Shown: positions 32,799 to 45,414, numbered from the stretch's first letter. The stretch: DNA of 64,000 bases from Larix kaempferi (GCA_027924585.1 BSBM01000260.1:16492001-16556000), one strand, 5' to 3'. Translations and numbers: made by a program. The notes: a model not told the origin generated them from the sequence alone.

Positions 32799-33338
32799 TG
32801 TAACACCCTAAAATTGCATGAATAACCCATACAACTTAAACAAATTTAAATGCATGCCATAAGATCTGAGTGAATTAGTTACATACCTGATTAGATGAAC
32901 TTGGTAGTTACCTTGATGGCTCCAAGTTCTGCAACTGAATGTGGGGGGACGACTCTCCACCCAACCAACCCCCAACCAAATGGTTGAGGCCCCCGAGCCC
33001 CCAACAATTAACCCTATTCCAATGCTATTTTGCTTTCCCTTTTCTGTCAACCTCTTACTTCTTCCTTTGCTCCTCTGAAGCTCCTCCTCCAAAATGCCAT
33101 TGAACACCATCCCCAAAGATCCCTCTCTCTTCTTCTCTTCCCCTTTTCATTTCCCCCTTCTCCTTTTTCTTCATTTATTATTTAATTTCTATCTTTATGG
33201 AAAATTTGCTTTCCGTTACTTCTTTTTCATGTTTCCTTTTATTATTTTACATTATATTATATTATATTAAATATTCCATATATTCGTATATTATATTATA
33301 TTATATATTTCCTATATTCGTATATGAGGGTTGTTACA
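32799..33338 (-). repeat. right (5') LTR of the 26-33 kb element
   Basis: Second LTR copy, 540 bp, followed by TGGAT. It differs from the left LTR by scattered substitutions and a longer TATAT-rich end, so the insertion is old. Confidence 0.9.
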
Positions 33339-33744
33339 TGGATGCTCTGACAATTAAAACAACAAGTACAATGCTTGATGTATTCTATTACATGATGTGT
33401 CTTATTTAATTTTGAAAGTGTTCAAAATGTATTAGAACTTAGCCATTCTTTACTAAACGTTTGGGATTGACTCCACGTTTTAATCACATACTTGAGTTCA
33501 CAGTTAGGCAACATAATAGTGGATGATCAACAAAAGCTTTAATATTATGTCATAGTACGGAAAATAGGAAGCGCACTGGGTATTTATTCAAGTGCCCTAA
33601 GAATTGCTAGTACCAATGCATCCTATCTTCCAATTGTTGCTTATGCTGGTCTTGTAGTCGTGGTTGGTAGTTTTGTTGTTACAATTAATAATAATAAAAC
33701 TTTAGAGGAGAAAGACATGCTACTACTGTGATATAATCCAAAAT

Positions 33745-34002
33745 GACATAGGGATTGGTGAATCACCTTCGTATAATTTTTTCAACATCGAAGACAATGT
33801 TGTGTGAATTGGTTGTGATCTAATACTTGGCACCATCGCCAACTAGCACTCAAGAGGGTGTGAAAGCAACCATGGAAGGAGTGGTTTTGTTTCCCTGATC
33901 GTTAACAATAATTTCAACTCGATCTTTCTACCACACTACAACGCAACTGTAATTTTTCCTAAGATCAATACCAATTGCATTATCCTTACCTTTGGAATCC
34001 AT
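33745..34002 (-). pseudogene. HSP70: HSP70 N-terminal fragment
   Basis: From an ATG at 34002 the minus strand reads about 86 codons alignable with cytosolic HSP70: AIGIDL, YSCVVVW, DRVEIIVNDQGNKTTPS, MVAF, then NIVFDVEKIIRR. These are the phosphate-1 region and following strands of the ATPase domain. In-frame stops fall at about codons 25, 51, 61 and 80. The catalytic glycine-threonine pair after IGIDL is changed. Many plant HSP70 genes have an intron in the Asp codon near position 72; here coding similarity passes through that position without a break, suggesting an intronless or processed copy. Only the N-terminus is present. It cannot make a chaperone. Confidence 0.8.
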
Positions 34003-34129
34003 ATCTCATCATTTTTGTGATCACGATATTACTGGCCAAAACCAACCAAGTTCTCGAATTTTATTTAAAAAGAATGATCGCAAAACTCGAACCTTGGATG
34101 TAAGTTTACCAGTGAAGTGAAGTGCAGTA

Positions 34130-35700
34130 TGCATGTGGTCTCACATCCCACTGCACTGCCACGTGAAATCTAATTATGTTAACTAATATTTTCATATGCA
34201 CCTTGCAAACATATTAAGTAATACACATATAAAACACACTTATGCAACACGCTTATGTCACCCACATAAGTGACACACATAAGTTACTGACATACGAAAT
34301 TATAACCCACCACCCTGATAGAATTGATCCACCCCTAAAGCACTAATCTATATAACTTCTAACCCTTTATAGCTCACCCACTATCCTCGATCTCCTTAAC
34401 AACTAAGCCATTAAAGCCTCTAGCCTTAACCACCTAGTTTATTAGGTTAGTCTTTACTCGGTTAAAGTGTGATTAGGTTATCCTAGATTAGGTTAATGAT
34501 GTGTTTATCATCGATAGTTTATGGTCTCATTGTATTCATCCATGGTATTTCATGTGATCGATTCCTATTTGAAGTTCGATTGAACCCCAATGTAAAATGC
34601 CTCAAACATCATATTCTTTGGTCAACTTGGTTGGATTAGCCATGGTTAACGGTGATATTTCTTTGTGGTTAGTTTCCCTTGTAAAGGATTTATAGGGTAA
34701 AATTTTGGTGTTCTCATCCATGTGTTTGTTTCTTTCTCTTTATTTTTCTTCTCTCATTTTGCTTGGTTTTAAAAGGTTTATCCAACGGTGATGAAAACAC
34801 ATATTTTTTCCATCATTATGCTAACCATAAAAAATGTAAATACCATTTGAAAATCACTAGATTAGTTGGGTAGGAGGTGATGTAAATACCATTTGAAAAT
34901 CACTACCATCCATGACTCTAACCAACTATCCTAATGCAACTGACCCCTAAACATCTAAATCTTGTAACCTCAAACCCCTTTGCAATGAACCCACTAGCCT
35001 CAAACCTTCTAACATGGAAGCCACTAACTCCCAACCATAAACACATAATGCAACTAGCAACACATTAACCCACATAACCACCTAATATATTTAAAAATGC
35101 ATATGATCAACTAGACAAACTCAATGATTTTCATAAACACCTAACTTGCATAATCACCCAATAGAGATATTAATGGAGACACTAGGAAATGCACTTATGT
35201 AACACACATATGTGCCCCAAATCTATTATTTTGATCCTTTAAGACACTAACCCTACACTAGCCCATTTTGTCCCTATGACATTAACCCCATAACTTATAT
35301 TTCTTTTACATCTCACCCACTACCCTCAAACACCTAACCTTAGCACCTAATGCACCTAGAAACAAATATATCCCACATAAGAACCTAAATCATATAAGCA
35401 CCTAATGGACATATTAAAGGGCACACATAGGTGATAGACCTATGCAATACAGTTATGCCACACACTCATGTATCCCACATAAGGGACACCAAAACTGCTT
35501 CCTTAATCTCATTACCCCTATACCACTAAACCATTGTAACCTCAAACACCTTTAGTTAACCCACTACTCTTGAACCCCCTAACACATAACCCACTACCCC
35601 CCCCCAACTCTAACCACCTAATTCACCTTGTAACACACATATGTACTCGACACAATAAATCAACCAACCCAACTAAGTATTGATCACACACATAAGCATG
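34130..35700. repeat. degenerate repeat region
   Basis: Recurring phrases such as CACACATAAGTGACACACAT, AACCCACTACCCTCAAAC and CACCTAATGCACCTAG appear many times with irregular spacing and heavy divergence. No long frame or known domain is present. It looks like an old, scrambled minisatellite. Confidence 0.5.
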
Positions 35701-35785
35701 CTAATATTTGATATGATGGTGATCCTCACTTAATAAACATAAAGTATGTGCATAGGTGATTACAATTCTCAGATTATGACTTGAA

Positions 35786-36215
35786 GAGTGTAATTTGTAA
35801 TTTGTCATTTTCAATTGTAATTGTAATTGTTGATTGTAAATTGTAAATTGTAACTCTAATCATTATTGTTAATTGTAACCGACCTCGTGCATTGTAATTC
35901 CCTATTGTAAAATTAGTAATTGGTAAATCTAATTATAATTTTCTTAAATTGTAATTGTACAATTGTGAGTTAGTATTGTGAAATTGTATTTAAATATTAC
36001 AGTGTAACTTATAATTGTAATTGTGACTTGTAAATTGTAATTGAAATCATGAATTGTAAATGACAAATGAATCTAAGATAAATAACATACACATTGAACA
36101 TGAGCATAAGATAACCTGGAATTTCGAAAAGTAAAATTGTAACTTCTAACTTCTAAAACCAAAGTTGTAACTTCTAATTGTAAAATTGTAAATTGTGTAA
36201 TCGGTGACATTAACA
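35786..36215. repeat. ATTGTAA-type short tandem array
   Basis: About 430 bases are dominated by ATTGTAA, AATTGTAA and TTGTAATT units, often adjacent, with interruptions. The unit is 7-8 bases. It is not the plant telomere unit TTTAGGG. Confidence 0.8.
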
Positions 36216-36331
36216 TGAAAATAAGATAAATAACATGTATACACTCATCAACATAAAAATAAACATAAATAGCATACACTCGTCAACATAAATATAAGAT
36301 AAAGTTAACATACATGTGCATAAACATAAAC

Positions 36332-36999
36332 GGTTAATTTTTTTTATCTTAATGCGGAATTATAGTAGTACTTGAAATCAAATGAATAAACAACAAGCAT
36401 AAGCATTGACATGAGACACATTATTTACCCTAGGGAAACCCTCTAGTACTTGAGGGATAAAACCCCAGCAAAATCCTCCTTAGAATATTGATAGATAGCA
36501 GAGAATGTCTTTAAAATGAGTAGATTACATCAAACACCCCCAGTGCATTATCAGAGAGAAATACCAAGCAACCCTGGTGCAATCACAGAGTAAGAGAGAA
36601 TATGGAAGAATAGAAATCATAATAATATCATGCAAAAAATCGATTCACTAATTTTGGCCAGATGCATCATGAATGTGAATTTCCTTAAAGAGAGAAGAGA
36701 ATCCACTCTAACATTGAATTCAACAATCCTACATAGCATAAATATACCATACTTCTCATGCTTTGGACTCTATTTTTATCTTCTGACTTCAGGATGAACT
36801 CGCCCTTCATCTAGATTCTAGATCACTTAGTTAGGTGGCTAACTCAAGTGTCTTCATGCAAGTTTCGTAACTTAAGTGGCATAACTCAAGTGTCGTAACT
36901 AAAGTGATGTCTTTTAGTTCAACTTGAGTGTTTGACATGCAAAACTCCTGGCGCACAAGATTGAGTTGGACAATGACTCATGATGTTGTAACTTTAACA
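36332..36999 (-). repeat. Copia-B 3' LTR, about 0.7 kb internally deleted
   Basis: Begins GGTTAATTTT (first base changed from T) and ends GTAACTTTAACA. It aligns with both ends of 49415-50795 but lacks the middle found there. On the plus strand TTCCCTCTC follows it (37000), which on the minus strand is the purine tract GAGAGGGA. Confidence 0.8.
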
Positions 37000-37016
37000 T
37001 TCCCTCTCAGAGAGGG

Positions 37017-37540
37017 AGGCATTCTCTACCATACCAAGCTTGTCTCGGAAGTACCTATACTTCATCAATGACATAGGATTAGTCAACTTATATGTTATCT
37101 ACTCATTAGTATCAATGTACTGAAGTCTTACAACACCTCTCTGGACCATGTCTATGATGTAGTGGTATTTCATCTCAATGTGCTTCGATTTGTCATGAAA
37201 CACGGGGTTTTCTGAGAGCTTAATGAAACTCTAATTGTCAGAGCAAATGAAAATAGTCTCAATCTTCTCACAGAAAAAACCCAACAAGTAACTTTCTAAG
37301 CCACACAACTTCTTGACAGGTGGTACTAGATGCAATATACTTTGCTTCTGTAGTACTCTAGGCTACAGAGCCTGATTCCTACTAGACCAAGAGATCATAG
37401 CTAATCCCAAGATAAAACAAAATCTGGATGTACTCTTTCAATCCACACTACTACCACCCTAGTTAGAGTCAGCATAACCAAGTAGCATCACTCCTCCACT
37501 GGAAGGATATCTGAGTCCATAAGCAATAGTACCTTGAAGG
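37017..37540 (-). pseudogene. pol: Copia-B RNase H
   Basis: Minus-strand Copia RNase H remnant with LQGTIAYGLRYPSSGG, LLGYADSNWGG, SDNQSFIKLSENPVFHDKSK-like segments, KHIEMKYHYI and VRLQYIDTNEQ. Stops are present after GGSSVD and within the middle part. It is separated from RT by the insertion at 37546-38841. Confidence 0.8.
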
Positions 37541-37545
37541 TATCT

Positions 37546-38841
37546 ATTATCACTTAGTAATTTGTCTAGGTTGTATCAGAAAAACCCCTAAGGTAACCTT
37601 TTAAAACCATTTTAGGAAGGGAACTGACATTTTCCCAACCAAGGAGGGTTCTCTCAATACAAATGAAACTCAAAAGGTCAGGTCTGAAATAAAGATAGAA
37701 GTTTTAATGAATTTTTTCGCTGAGTGTGCAAGATGAACCATTGGGCATACGGTCAAAAGATAAATAATCAACCAATACATCAAATTGAAGGATGGAATGA
37801 ACCTTCACAATGGCAAGATATCCTATGCAAATCTGGTTGACAAGTCTGTTGTAGTATGGAAAGTAGAAATAAGACAACAATCCATTACACCTGAAGCATC
37901 TAACTGAGGATGAATTTCAAGCATAACTTTAGAATAAATTAATGGAGCATTCAATTTCCATGAACAGAGCATAAGCTACATGATGAATTCCATTCATATA
38001 TTTCCAATTAAATACTAGAAGAAGGAACATTCATTTCAAATAAGCACTAGAAAGAACATACATAAAAAGAACACAATACCAAATCAAAGTAGACATAGGA
38101 ATCCTTGGAAGACAAAATTGCAACTTCAGTTTGAAAGCTTTTCTTTTATTAAGAGATCACAAATACAACGAATAGATTCTTCTCAAGGAACTCGAACCAA
38201 CCCCTAGCCTCTCTTTCTCTATTTATATATACAAAAAATATTACATAGGCTTCAAGAGGATTCGAAATCCCTTGAATATCTAAAAATATAAAAAAAGGTT
38301 CCAAAATAGTTAATATCAAAACAGTCTATTTCCTAAAAAATAGGAGTTGAAGATCCACCCGAATCTTCCAAACCATGATAGCTGTTAAAAAAATGAGAGA
38401 GGTTTTTGTAGATGGGATCGTGCTTGACAAAACACTCCTTTGTAATTTAAAAATTCCTCTCCAATTGTCCAAGAAGCATGCCCGAAGTGAATGACTAAAA
38501 CAAGAAAAGCCTGAAAAATACTCTATTTTCTGCACAATTAGTAGCAGACAGGTTCGCTGCAAATTAATTCCTACAAGCATTTCACAGTGAATGTCATGCT
38601 GCAATTTTTTTTTTGCTTCTTTGCTTTGGATCTGATACTAACTTGTTGCTACAATGATCTACATCATTGTGTAACCTGTTGTGCTTTATTAGGTAACCCT
38701 AATATCATTGGTTTTGAGAGCAGATTGACACATGTACTTAAAAAACTATGAACCCCTGATCTTTCAGAGTTTGATTGCACCCTTGAACCCACTATGATTG
38801 AACCAAATCTTAGACTCTAGTGCATTACTATGCACTAACAA
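37546..38841. mobile_element. 1.3-kb insertion of unknown class in Copia-B
   Basis: TATCT flanks the block at 37541-37545 and 38842-38846. Removing it and one copy restores the conserved RT/RNase H junction VLRYLQGT. The block has no coding similarity. GGATCTGATACTAAC at 38628-38642 resembles a diverged PBS, and TTGTTGC...CTAACAA after it could be an LTR, so a decayed non-autonomous LTR element is possible. A matching left LTR was not found. Confidence 0.65.
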
Positions 38842-38846
38842 TATCT

Positions 38847-39906
38847 AAGCACATGCTTGGAAGCAACCCAATGTCTATGTCTCGGCTCAAACATGAACTA
38901 ACTCAAGATACTCACTGCATAACATATGTCTAGTCTACTATGTATCAAATACATCAAGGAACCAATGAGCTATCTATACATGGTAGGATCCAATAGATCT
39001 TATTTGGAATATGACTCATGTAGTTTGTTCAGATTAGAAACCATTGGTGTAGACATGGATTTACAGTCAATCATACCAAGCATGCACAACACATCAACTC
39101 TATACTTTCCTTGAGAAAGAAATATTTCATCTTTCCTTTGCCAAACTTCCAGACCAAGAAAGTAGTGCATAAGACCCAAGTATTTCATTTCGAACTCAGA
39201 AGTGAGCTCCCTCTTGCACCGATGTATCTATTGTTCCTCTTCAGTAAGGAATAAGTCATCAACATAGAGAACCAAGATCAATGGTTGGTTCAAAACAACC
39301 TTGAAGTACAGGTTGGGGTTAGCTTCGATTTTGGAGAAGCCCAAGCTCTAAATATAGCTGTCAATCCTTGAATATCAATCCCTCATGCCCTGCTTAATCC
39401 TATACAAGTATTTCTTAAGTTTGCATACATGGTACTCCTTCCCATGAACTACAAACCCCTTAGGTTGTTGTATGTATACTTCTTCCCCAAATCCACCATA
39501 CAGAAAGGAATTCTTCACAACCATATGGTGAAGTTTCCACCCCATATTTGAGTCAAGTGAAATCATGGCTCAAATAGTAGTGTACCTGGAAACAGGAGCG
39601 AATGTCTCATGATAGTCTATTCCTTCTTTCTATGAGAAACCACAATCCATAAATCTTTCAATATTGTCATTAGGTGCATGTTTTATTTTATAAATCCACT
39701 TAGAAGTTACTATTGACTTCCCTTCAGGTTTAGGAACCACTTCCCACACATCATTCTTCATGATGGATTTGTATTCTTCCACCATAGCATCTTTCCATAC
39801 TTGCTTCTTAGTAGCTTCCTCATAGGTGGTGGGTTCTGAATCATTGATGTGACTTATATGTGCTACATCTCCTGAATATATTTCAAGTTTCCTTCACTCT
39901 CCGGAT
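38847..39906 (-). pseudogene. pol: Copia-B RT, copy 1
   Basis: Minus strand with multiple shifts: GWKLHHMVVKNSFLYGG, VYIQQPKGF and VCKLKKYLYRIKQ in one frame, LVLYVDDLFLTEEEQ (box at 39266-39255) in another, then FEMKYLGLMHYFLGLEVWQ, DCKSMSTPM and SLMYLIHSRLDICYAVS. The catalytic YVDD is still readable. Confidence 0.8.
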
Positions 39907-41125
39907 GTGCCTAATAGTTCTCCATGCTTTTCTTCCTCTTGTAGAATGTCTCGATACCAGACAGATATCCTCTTAGAAGGAGGTTCATCAAGTGATCTTT
40001 CTACCAGTTCTACTGGCTATTCAAAATCAGACGGATCTAAGGATTCTTCTATCTTCTCCCTCTCAAATCTGAAAGAGGATAGCCAGAAAATGTATCCTCC
40101 ATTAGAAGATTCTCATGCTCCTCCACATATGAATCACATTGAATTTATTTAGAGTGCTTGAAGGAAACCTCTTCGTGAAATGTTACATCTCTACTGACTT
40201 CAATGTGTCTTTGTCTTGGAACATATATTTTATAAGATTCGGAGTATTGGTTATATCCAACAAATGTGCCTTTATTTTTGGATGGATCCATCTTTGTCCT
40301 CTTCTCTTTTGGCACATGAATTTAGACAGTACAACCGAAAATATTCAAGTGTCCAACATCTGGTTTTTCACTAGTGAAAACTTCTTCAAGAGTCTTTTCT
40401 CTCGGGATAGCATGAGGACTTCTATTTTGTATATAAATAGTATTGCTAGAATCTTCTTCCCATAAGAAAGTGGGCAGATCTTGATCACACGTCATACCTT
40501 TTACAGCCTCATAGACTCGTATGTTCTTTCTTTCAGCGACCCCATTCTATTGGGGTGTTCAAGGTACATTCAACTATATTCTTATCCCTGCCTATTGGCA
40601 GAACTCATTAAATTCATTAGATTTGAACTCTCCTCCATTATCATATCTCAAAGTACGAATGTGCTTTCTAGTCTGATTCTCAACTAGTGCTTTCAACTCT
40701 TGAAACTTGTTGAAAGTTTCACTCTTTGCCTTCAGAAAATAGATCCATGTCTTGTGAGATAATTCATCTATGAAAATCAGATAGTACAGATGACCACTCA
40801 AGGATGGTATATACATGGGACCACAAATATTTGAATGGATCAAGTCTAGGATCCCTTTAGATCTTTTAGTACTGTTTGGAAATATTTTCTTGATGTTCTT
40901 ACCAAGAGCACAACCTCTACAAATAACATCATGCTCAGAATGAAATATAGGCATACCTTTTACCATATTCTGTAAGACAGGTAGTGCTTTGAAATGAATA
41001 TGACCAAGCCTCCTATGCCATAGATCACAAGGAATAACGGTGTCATGGATCATGCATTTAATGAAATTTCTAGGAACTTTGTAGAGACCTCCCTCTCTAA
41101 ATCCAATCACAGCTGCAGAATTCAA
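39907..41125 (-). pseudogene. pol: Copia-B integrase, copy 1
   Basis: Contains CDLWHRRLGHIHFKAL, CRGCALGK, LIHSNICGPM (catalytic D changed to N), YLIFIDELSHKTWIYFLKAK and LRYDNGGEF. The second acidic residue is kept. The C-terminal part before RT is broken into frames at 39907-40465. Confidence 0.8.
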
Positions 41126-41129
41126 GTCT

Positions 41130-42310
41130 AAATTCTTAGGCTACAAGAGCACTTCATTGTCCATAAATATTACTCTAAAACCTTTATCTTCTAGAACTAA
41201 AACAGATAAGAGTTTTTTCTTCAAACTAGGAACATACAAAATATCATCAACATGGAGTGCATCACCTGAATTCAACTCAAAGGAAGTAGATCCAACTCCT
41301 TAGATCAAATAGGTGGTGTTATATCCAACCTCCACCAGACAAGAGAACTTATTTTCCTTCACATGTGAGATAGCGCTCCTATATCCAATCATGTGTTTTG
41401 ATGCTTCCACCACTATCCACCAACCATGTCTCAGCACTAGTGGTAATGGATCCAGCTAGAGATGAGACAAGATAGTACTCATTCCTTGTCTCTTGGTAAT
41501 TTGAATAATTCTTTCTTGTAAGTTCATCTTTTGTAGCAGTATAAGCATGAAATATACCTTTGAACTTTCCTCTTTGCTTTGCACGGTATTATCTTGCAAA
41601 GTGGCGCTTCTTATTGCAGTTGAAGCATTTGACTTTATACTTATCAAATTTATTGTTGTATTCTTTTTCCTTTTGATGAGGAAACTTCTTCTGAGAAAAG
41701 GATTTATTTCCTCTCTTTGTCCTTTCCGCAAGAGAAAGGTTCTCTTCTTTGGAGGAAGCAGTTTTGCTTTGATTTTTCCCTTCTTATTGAAGGAAATCAT
41801 GGCACAATATTTCAAGGTTTGGTTGCACTTCTCGACCATTGAGGATGGAATACCATCGACAACAGTCTGAATAATATCATCATCATCGACAGTAAATCCA
41901 ATTCTCATGAGTTGATGTCTTACTTGAGAGATATGTGTGAAGAAGGATGCAACTATTTATTCCTTCTCCATCTTCAGATTACAAAACTTGTTCTTTAGGG
42001 TTCTCTTTTGACCGGGAGCCTTCTTATCATAAATATTTGTCAAGGTGTGGAAGCACTCCTTTGCAGTCTTCAATGGATTAATCACCAACAACAAATTGTC
42101 GTTCACATAATCATAAATGATTCTCTTTGCTTTGGCTTGATTCTTCTTGAAAGCAATGCGCCCAACATTAGAAGTAGGATCTTCAACAACATTGGATACA
42201 TATCCATTTATATCATACTCTTCCATTATATTCAGAATCCTGGCCTTCCAAGTACTGAAGTTTGAAGTTCCTTCAAGTCTGTCTTCTAGTCTTACTGATA
42301 TTGAAGCCAT
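41130..42310 (-). pseudogene. gag: Copia-B gag and protease, copy 1
   Basis: Gag begins MASISVRLEDRLEGTSNF at 42310, reads to a TAA after KMEKE at 41957, resumes as SQVRHQLMRIGFTVDDDD, and shifts frame near 41820. The knuckle CFNCNKKRHFAR is followed by a TAA. In the protease a 4-base insertion follows the D-S-G codons near 41415, destroying the frame. The KMEKE stop and the knuckle stop are also present in copy 2, so the element was dead before duplication. Confidence 0.8.
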
Positions 42311-42389
42311 TATTCTTCAAGTATTGTGCTCACCCAGGATCAATGTAGGCTCAAGATTGAATGCAAAACTTATCTCATTCAAACCCTTA

Positions 42390-42401
42390 GCTCTGATACC
42401 A
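42390..42401 (-). other. Copia-B PBS, copy 1
   Basis: Minus strand TGGTATCAGAGC directly beside the LTR start at 42402; a perfect initiator tRNA-Met type site. Confidence 0.9.
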
Positions 42402-43151
42402 TGTTAATTTTTGTATCTTAATGCGTAATTATAGTAGTAGTTGAAATCAAATGAATAAACAACAAGCATAAGCATTCACATGAGACACAATATTTACCCT
42501 AGGGAAACCCTGTAATACTTGAGGGAGAAGACCCCAGCAAAATATTCCTTAGAATATTGATAGATAGCAGAGAATGTATTTACAATGAGCATATTACATC
42601 AAGTACCCTTAGTGCATTATCATAGAAAATACCAAGCACCCATGGTGCAATCACATATCAAGAGAGAAGATGGAATAATAGAACTCAAAATAATATCCTA
42701 CACAAAATCAATTCGCTAATTTTGGTCACATGCACAAGGAATGTGAATTTCCTTCAACAAAGAAGAGAATTCGCTCTCACATTGAATTCATAAATCCTAC
42801 ATAACATAAATATACCATACTTCTCATGATTTGGCTTCTATTTTCATATTTTGACTTCAAGATGAACTCACCCTTCATCTGGATGCTATATCACTTAGTT
42901 AGGTGGCTAACTCAAGTGTCGTTATGCAAGTGTTGCAGCGCAAGTACCATAACTCAAGTGATGTATTTTAGTTCAACTTAAGTGTTTGACATGTAAAACA
43001 CTTTAGTTAACTAGATCTTCTTTATTAACACTTAGTTAACTCTTTTAAATGAAGTCATTCTTAATACAATAATTGAAGTGAACAATTCGATTTCTCCTTT
43101 AATTAACTGAAGTCTTTCCTGATAACATCAGTGAAGTGAAAAAATTGATCG
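42402..43151 (-). repeat. Copia-B LTR, internal truncated copy
   Basis: Aligns with 49415-50166 and then breaks off at ATTGAT, joining directly to sequence equivalent to 51102 onward. A short ATTGA/TTGAT overlap at the joint suggests a deletion by microhomology. Confidence 0.75.
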
Positions 43152-45130
43152 AAAAGGATGTGTAAATATTGAAACTGCAAAAATTAATATTTTGAACTCT
43201 GTAAGTTAGTTCTAGATTTAAATAGTACTTAAAATTTATAAGATGGCATATTTTAAAAATTTTAAGTGGATGGATCAACTTACCTATCTTGAGTCCCTGG
43301 TGAGATTTTTCAAATCATCCTATGTGGCATCTCTAGGAAAATACTGAGTTGATGGGCCCTCGACAAGATGATGTTGAATCAACCTTTCCCACTCCTCTAT
43401 GAACATCACTACAACATCAATTCCCAACTTTACATGAGCTTGTGTATGGTGACATCATGCATGTAATCAGTAAAAGAATAATAAATTAACATTGTAAATT
43501 AAACATCAACTTGAATTCTATATTGTAATATTAAAACATAAGTTACAGTACCTCATCGAATGGCGGTTGATGATCAGAATCCGAAGGATAGTGTGGCATC
43601 TCCTTCTCCTCTGCAATCCACTTGCCTCTACCCTGTACAATTTTAGCAAGGGAGAAGACGAAAGTTATGATAAAATAATTGCAATTGTATGCATGTATGT
43701 AACTTAAAAGGTTAGGATGAAGGAAATAGCATATGTACCATGGATATATCATCGAGGGAAATGGTTGGATGGTCAACCAATGGAGAAGTGGAACGAAGTG
43801 AATCCATAAATCCGTTCCTCTACATGGAGCTACAAAAAAATATCAATATTGCTCAATTGATTTTTTTAGATGTACGTGTATTAAATATGATTAAATTTAA
43901 TGATGTATAATAAAAAAGTTAAGTACATAAATATACATGTTGTGTCGAGGACGACCTACGTATTTCATATATACGCAAGTATGAGTCTCAGGAACTTATA
44001 GCATATGACACTAGAGTCTCATGGTCAAGGAATCAAATAACTGAGTCACCCCCATACTTTAAATCGGGATTTGTAGGCCCAAGGGGTGGTATGGGCCTCT
44101 CCTCATGCATGGAAATGGTAGCACTACCCAATGCAGTGCGCATGGAACCTGCCAGCAAATAATGTGTCTTGAATCCAAGTTACGATGGCTTAGCTACATC
44201 CCCAAATCACAAAGCAGTCCAACTACAGATAGGAATTAGTTCAGAAGGGTGTGGTATAGTATTAGGGTCTATGTGAGCACATGGACACTCATAATTGCAT
44301 CCTTGATCGACACAATAGAAAGACAACGTCAGACTTGTGTAATCAGGATGCATGTCTAAGATGAAATATCCATAAATATGTTAGGAAAGGTACAAGGAGA
44401 CATGTTCACAGTGGGGGGACATTCCCCACACTCCAATAAACCTATCATAAACATGAGGTGCAATAGTGTCAAACCTGAAATCCCACAGTTGGAGCGTCTG
44501 TCTAGCAGCGCAATGAGGAGGGATGTCAAACAAAGTTCCCTTGACATCTTGTCTTGTTGTTGAGGTTTTCACCAACCCCCATTTGTCAAGACCCAATACC
44601 TGGTCCCTCCTCCTCTGGCAAGCAATCTTCCATATGTCACTCAGATGCCCCACCCTCTGGTGGATGTCCAACCACCCATTGACTGCATCGATCATCATGG
44701 ACATTGACATATCAATGTGAATTTGGGTTGTATGGACTATAATTGGATGCGCAACCAATCATGCTATGATATAATCTCCTCAATCGTGATACTAGTGATC
44801 TCATCCACTCAAGGAACCTAAGAACCAGGTTCAACACCTGACAAACAGATTAAAAAATGTATCAGTCAAAGTACCAAACATTGATACAGAATTTAAAGAT
44901 GGATGCTCGCCAAACGACCTAGCTAGCGGGGTGCCTAGATAAAGTAGAAACAAACAACAATTAATAATTACACATGGCATGTATGTACATTAATTTACTT
45001 TTATATGTAACTCAATAAAAACAAAATTATATGTAAACAATTTATATACAAGTCTGCTCACGACGTGGGGGGAGGTGCGACAACAGCGGATCGTCCTAAC
45101 AATCATGACTGGAGAAGGGAAGAACCCTGA
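43152..45130 (-). pseudogene. unrecognised multi-exon gene, copy 1
   Basis: Second copy of the gene described at 50980-53340. The main exon-like frame is at 44758-44356 (GHLSDIWKIACQRRRDQVLGL, FDIPPHCAARQTL, IAPHVYDRFIGVWG), continuing after a stop to about 43925 with further stops. Another exon-like piece at 43630-43555 reads GRGKWIAEEKEMPHYPSDSD and follows a good acceptor TTGTACAG that is spoiled in copy 2. A 120-base segment present in copy 2 near 52835-52955 is missing here. I do not recognise the family. Confidence 0.55.
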
Positions 45131-45414
45131 TCTGGATAATGATCTTCATGAAACAATGAAGAAAAATCATATATGTCATCCTTTGAATAAAATGACAAGA
45201 ACGAAAAATGATGGTTATGATGTTCTGATGATGGTGACAACGATGATGAGGATGACGAGGATGATGAAATGAATGATTAAGATGGTGTAAATACATAACA
45301 TGTTGTCATGAGGATTAATATGATCATGATGATGAGAGAATGATCATTCTTGTTACGATGATGATGAGGAATATGATGATTGAAGGAATTAAACCTTTAT
45401 TTGCATCACAAAGA

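Larger units (their letters stand above)
26104..33338 (-). mobile_element. 7.2-kb LTR retrotransposon with rearranged internal region
   Basis: Direct LTRs of 528 and 540 bp (TGTAACACCC to GTTGTTACA) are bounded by TGGAT at 26099-26103 and 33339-33343. PPT next to the left LTR and PBS next to the right LTR give minus orientation. The GACGAATTTTCTTGAGG stretch before the left LTR resembles the end of Del/Tekay-type Gypsy elements. The only recognisable coding pieces (28488-31200) are on the plus strand and out of order, so the element's own genes are lost or inverted. Confidence 0.85.

Noticed and set aside
33555-33705. Open plus-strand stretch with a hydrophobic segment (YAGLVVVVGSFVVTI)
   Set aside because: Too short, with no start codon context or family match; a chance frame cannot be excluded.
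34130-35700. Repeats with spacers, considered as a CRISPR-like array
   Set aside because: Units and spacing are irregular and diverged, and the context is a plant nuclear genome.
42008-42407. Plus-strand frames opposite Copia-B gag
   Set aside because: Shadows of the gag coding sequence on the other strand; the same frames recur opposite copy 2.
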